A DNA stretch of 6,759 nt, from NCBI GenBank assembly GCA_034436045.1, contig DAOTVZ010000207.1:1-6759 (forward strand), given 5' to 3'. This stretch comes from H111-94 sp034436045. Its GTDB lineage: Bacteria > Chloroflexota > Ktedonobacteria > Ktedonobacterales > Ktedonobacteraceae. The first letter of the stretch is position 1; the number at the start of each line of letters is the position of its first letter. The notes beneath the pieces are model-generated. The model searched no databases, was not told where the DNA came from, and worked only from the letters and a program-made list of their open reading frames with translations. Made by a program: the position numbers and the translations under genes. Shown here piece by piece: positions 5,155-6,759 of the stretch.

Positions 5155-6174
5155 ATGTCCCAAATACAGTCGGAGCTTCGTCCTGAAGAACAATCAGCGC
5201 GTTTCTTCCATGTGCCGTGGAAATCGCTAGTGTTTGGTGGCCTGGGAGGGAGCGTGGGACTCCTGAGCATTCTGCTGGGTGTGGCCGTCTATATTGTCGA
5301 GACACTGACGAAACCAAAACGTCTCCAGAGTGCTATTGATCTTTATACCTTTACCCCCTTTGAACTGAATCTTCCGGCGGAGGAGGTTGCGTTTCCGCCG
5401 CTCAAGGGCGATCATCTGGTGAGTGGCTGGTATATTCCCGCACAAAATGCGACGGCTACTATTCTCATCTGTCCTGGCTATCGTGGGCAACGTTCGGATG
5501 TGCTGGGCATGTGTGCGCAATTATGGCGTGCCGGATATAACGTGCTGGCCTTTGAATACTATGGGCATGGAGCTATTGTAGGCGCGCCGGTAACGCTGGG
5601 CTATCGTGAGATCAATGATTTTCTGGGTGCGGTAGCCTACGCGAAAGAACGCGCGCCTCAGACACGCTTAGGAGCTATTGGCTATTCGATGGGAGCGGCG
5701 GTGTCGATTATGGGAAGTGCGCGCACGCCGGAAGTAGAGGTGCTGGTGGCTGACTGTCCCTTTGCCACCCACGAGAGTGCAGTGAGCTATGCCGTCTATC
5801 GTACCATTCATCTGCCCTTCTCGCTTTTTCACTGGCTTACTGATCTAATTCTCTGGCTTCGCGCCGGCTACCATTTTCATCAAGTCGAGCCTTTACGCGA
5901 CATCGCTAAAATTGCACCGCGTCCTATCATGTTGATCCAGGGCATGAAGGACACGATAGTCAATCCACGCGATGCGCTACTGTTATATGAAGCTGCACAA
6001 GAGCCGAAGGAACTCTGGCTTCTGCCTAATGTTGACCATTGTGGAGCCTACTTCGATGATCGTCAGACCTACATCAACCGTGTAATTAGCTTCTTTGACC
6101 TCTATCTTAGACAGGCCCCTGCCACCTCGTCGGTGCAGGCGCAGGAGACCCCTCGACTCTCTGAGGCGAGCTAG
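5155..6174 (+). CDS. Membrane-anchored alpha/beta hydrolase
   Basis: The protein has 339 aa. Residues about 24-48 form one hydrophobic helix followed by basic KPKR. The rest is an alpha/beta hydrolase: a strand and oxyanion loop PGYRG (107-111), nucleophile elbow GYSMG with S178, VADCPF (198-203) after the next strand, QGMKD with acid D266, and VDHCG with H295. The Ser-Asp-His triad is therefore intact. Such proteins cleave esters, thioesters or peptides. The closest general class is the membrane-linked serine hydrolases related to FrsA/dipeptidyl peptidase folds, and the substrate is unknown. The ATG at 5155 is chosen because the extended -10 at 5091-5099 lies before it. Its nearest purine-rich site, AAAGG, is 12 nt away. 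A start at 5086 with AAAGG 8 nt upstream, adding 23 residues, remains possible. It ends tail to tail with ribonuclease Z, overlapping by 4 bp. Confidence 0.83.
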   Translation: MSQIQSELRPEEQSARFFHVPWKSLVFGGLGGSVGLLSILLGVAVYIVETLTKPKRLQSAIDLYTFTPFELNLPAEEVAFPPLKGDHLVSGWYIPAQNATATILICPGYRGQRSDVLGMCAQLWRAGYNVLAFEYYGHGAIVGAPVTLGYREINDFLGAVAYAKERAPQTRLGAIGYSMGAAVSIMGSARTPEVEVLVADCPFATHESAVSYAVYRTIHLPFSLFHWLTDLILWLRAGYHFHQVEPLRDIAKIAPRPIMLIQGMKDTIVNPRDALLLYEAAQEPKELWLLPNVDHCGAYFDDRQTYINRVISFFDLYLRQAPATSSVQAQETPRLSEAS

Positions 6175-6759
6175 GAGAAGTTCAGGGTGACGATCAGGCC
6201 ATCGCGGGCAGCAGAGGTATTAGCGAAGATTCGCCGTGCTGCCCTTTCTGCCCGTGATGGGTCGGCGATCTTGGGGCTAAAGTGGGTGAGGATCAGCCTG
6301 TGGGCCTCCGCCGCTTTTGCGAGACCTGCTGCTTCTTCCGCGTACATATGCGCGTGTTCGCGTGCCAGCGGCAAATCAGCAGGATCATCATACATACTTT
6401 CGCAAATGAGCAGATCGACATCATAGGCGAATGCACTGAGCGACGGCGTGGGGCGTGTGTCGGTAATAAAGGCCAGCGCGATGCCGCGCCGTGCTTCGCC
6501 AAGCACCTGAGCCGGAACGAAGGTCTGGCCATTGTACTCGATGGTTTCTCCGTGCTGTAAACGCGACCAGTACTCTACCGGCAGACCGAGCGCCCTGGCC
6601 TTCTCGACCTGAAATTCCGCGTTGCGCTTGAGTTCAGCACGGTAGGCCAGACAGGGAATGCCGTGAGCAGCGGCGGCGCAGGAGCCATACAGGTTCCCCG
6701 GCAGCATGAATTGTTCTCCGCCACGCATCTCGTAAATATGCACAGGAAAAGGCAGATCA
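6171..6759 (-). CDS. rnz: Ribonuclease Z (tRNA 3' endonuclease), C-terminal part; 5' end beyond right edge
   Basis: The frame is open to the right edge, giving the last 195 residues of a protein usually near 300-330 aa. Ribonuclease Z is a zinc-dependent metallo-beta-lactamase-fold nuclease that cuts precursor tRNAs after the discriminator base. Visible family marks are the GLPVEYWSRLQHGE segment, the FITDTRP strand with the metal-binding Asp (codon 6459-6461), DLLICESMY, EHAHMYAEEAAGLA and LILTHFSPK with the zinc-ligand His (codon 6282-6284). The N-terminal HxHxDH metal site would lie outside the window. In-frame codons upstream of the GTG at 6741-6743 read DLPFP and match the family's conserved run into this region, so that GTG is internal, not the start. 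The gene ends sharing CTAG with the hydrolase stop. Confidence 0.9.
   Translation of the reverse strand, partial: DLPFPVHIYEMRGGEQFMLPGNLYGSCAAAAHGIPCLAYRAELKRNAEFQVEKARALGLPVEYWSRLQHGETIEYNGQTFVPAQVLGEARRGIALAFITDTRPTPSLSAFAYDVDLLICESMYDDPADLPLAREHAHMYAEEAAGLAKAAEAHRLILTHFSPKIADPSRAERAARRIFANTSAARDGLIVTLNFS

Overview
The window carries six protein-coding genes, two of them cut by its edges. From left to right they are: the first 16 codons of an unidentified gene (minus strand), a membrane-anchored cupredoxin protein (minus), a secreted beta-propeller protein of the YVTN type with a C-terminal membrane anchor (plus), a small zinc-ribbon protein with a C-terminal membrane helix (minus), a TauE/SafE-family permease fused to a DUF1634-like membrane domain (minus), a membrane-anchored alpha/beta hydrolase (plus), and the C-terminal two thirds of ribonuclease Z (minus, running off the right edge). 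No tRNA, rRNA, CRISPR array, transposase or phage gene is visible. The content is that of an ordinary chromosome with long regulatory gaps, not of an obvious mobile or defence island.

The organism looks like a free-living bacterium with moderate-GC coding DNA, canonical Shine-Dalgarno sites (one is AAGGAGG) and strong extended -10 promoters. Long non-coding gaps, surface propeller proteins and a cupredoxin gene with this WHCxxxCG signature would fit a Ktedonobacteria-like member of the Chloroflexota. That assignment is inference from gene style only.

Layout. Positions 1-757 form a leftward operon: the cupredoxin gene's stop codon overlaps the ribosome binding site of the next gene. Positions 758-1546 contain no gene. 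This gap holds a hairpin just upstream of the cupredoxin ribosome binding site, three copies of the 8-mer GATGCGTT, and a leftward consensus extended -10 followed by a 76-bp imperfect inverted repeat that could fold as RNA. It also holds an AT island (1201-1320 is only 12 G/C in 120) and a possible structured leader before the propeller gene. The propeller gene (1547-2755) converges on the zinc-ribbon gene (2764-3189) with 8 bp between the stops. The zinc-ribbon gene has its own extended -10 at 3274-3282. A perfect 16-bp stem-loop (3349-3394) separates it from the TauE/SafE fusion gene upstream. The 4737-5154 gap holds divergent control signals and a near-perfect 16-bp hairpin. The hydrolase and RNase Z genes meet tail to tail and use the same palindromic CTAG for both stop codons.

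Four of the six products are predicted to be membrane-embedded or membrane-anchored, suggesting envelope and respiratory or sulfur physiology, but the gene order does not define one pathway. Nothing here is a clearly new system. The items most worth checking are the leftward structured RNA candidate at 1016-1126, the DUF1634-TauE/SafE fusion, and the atypical copper site of the cupredoxin protein.
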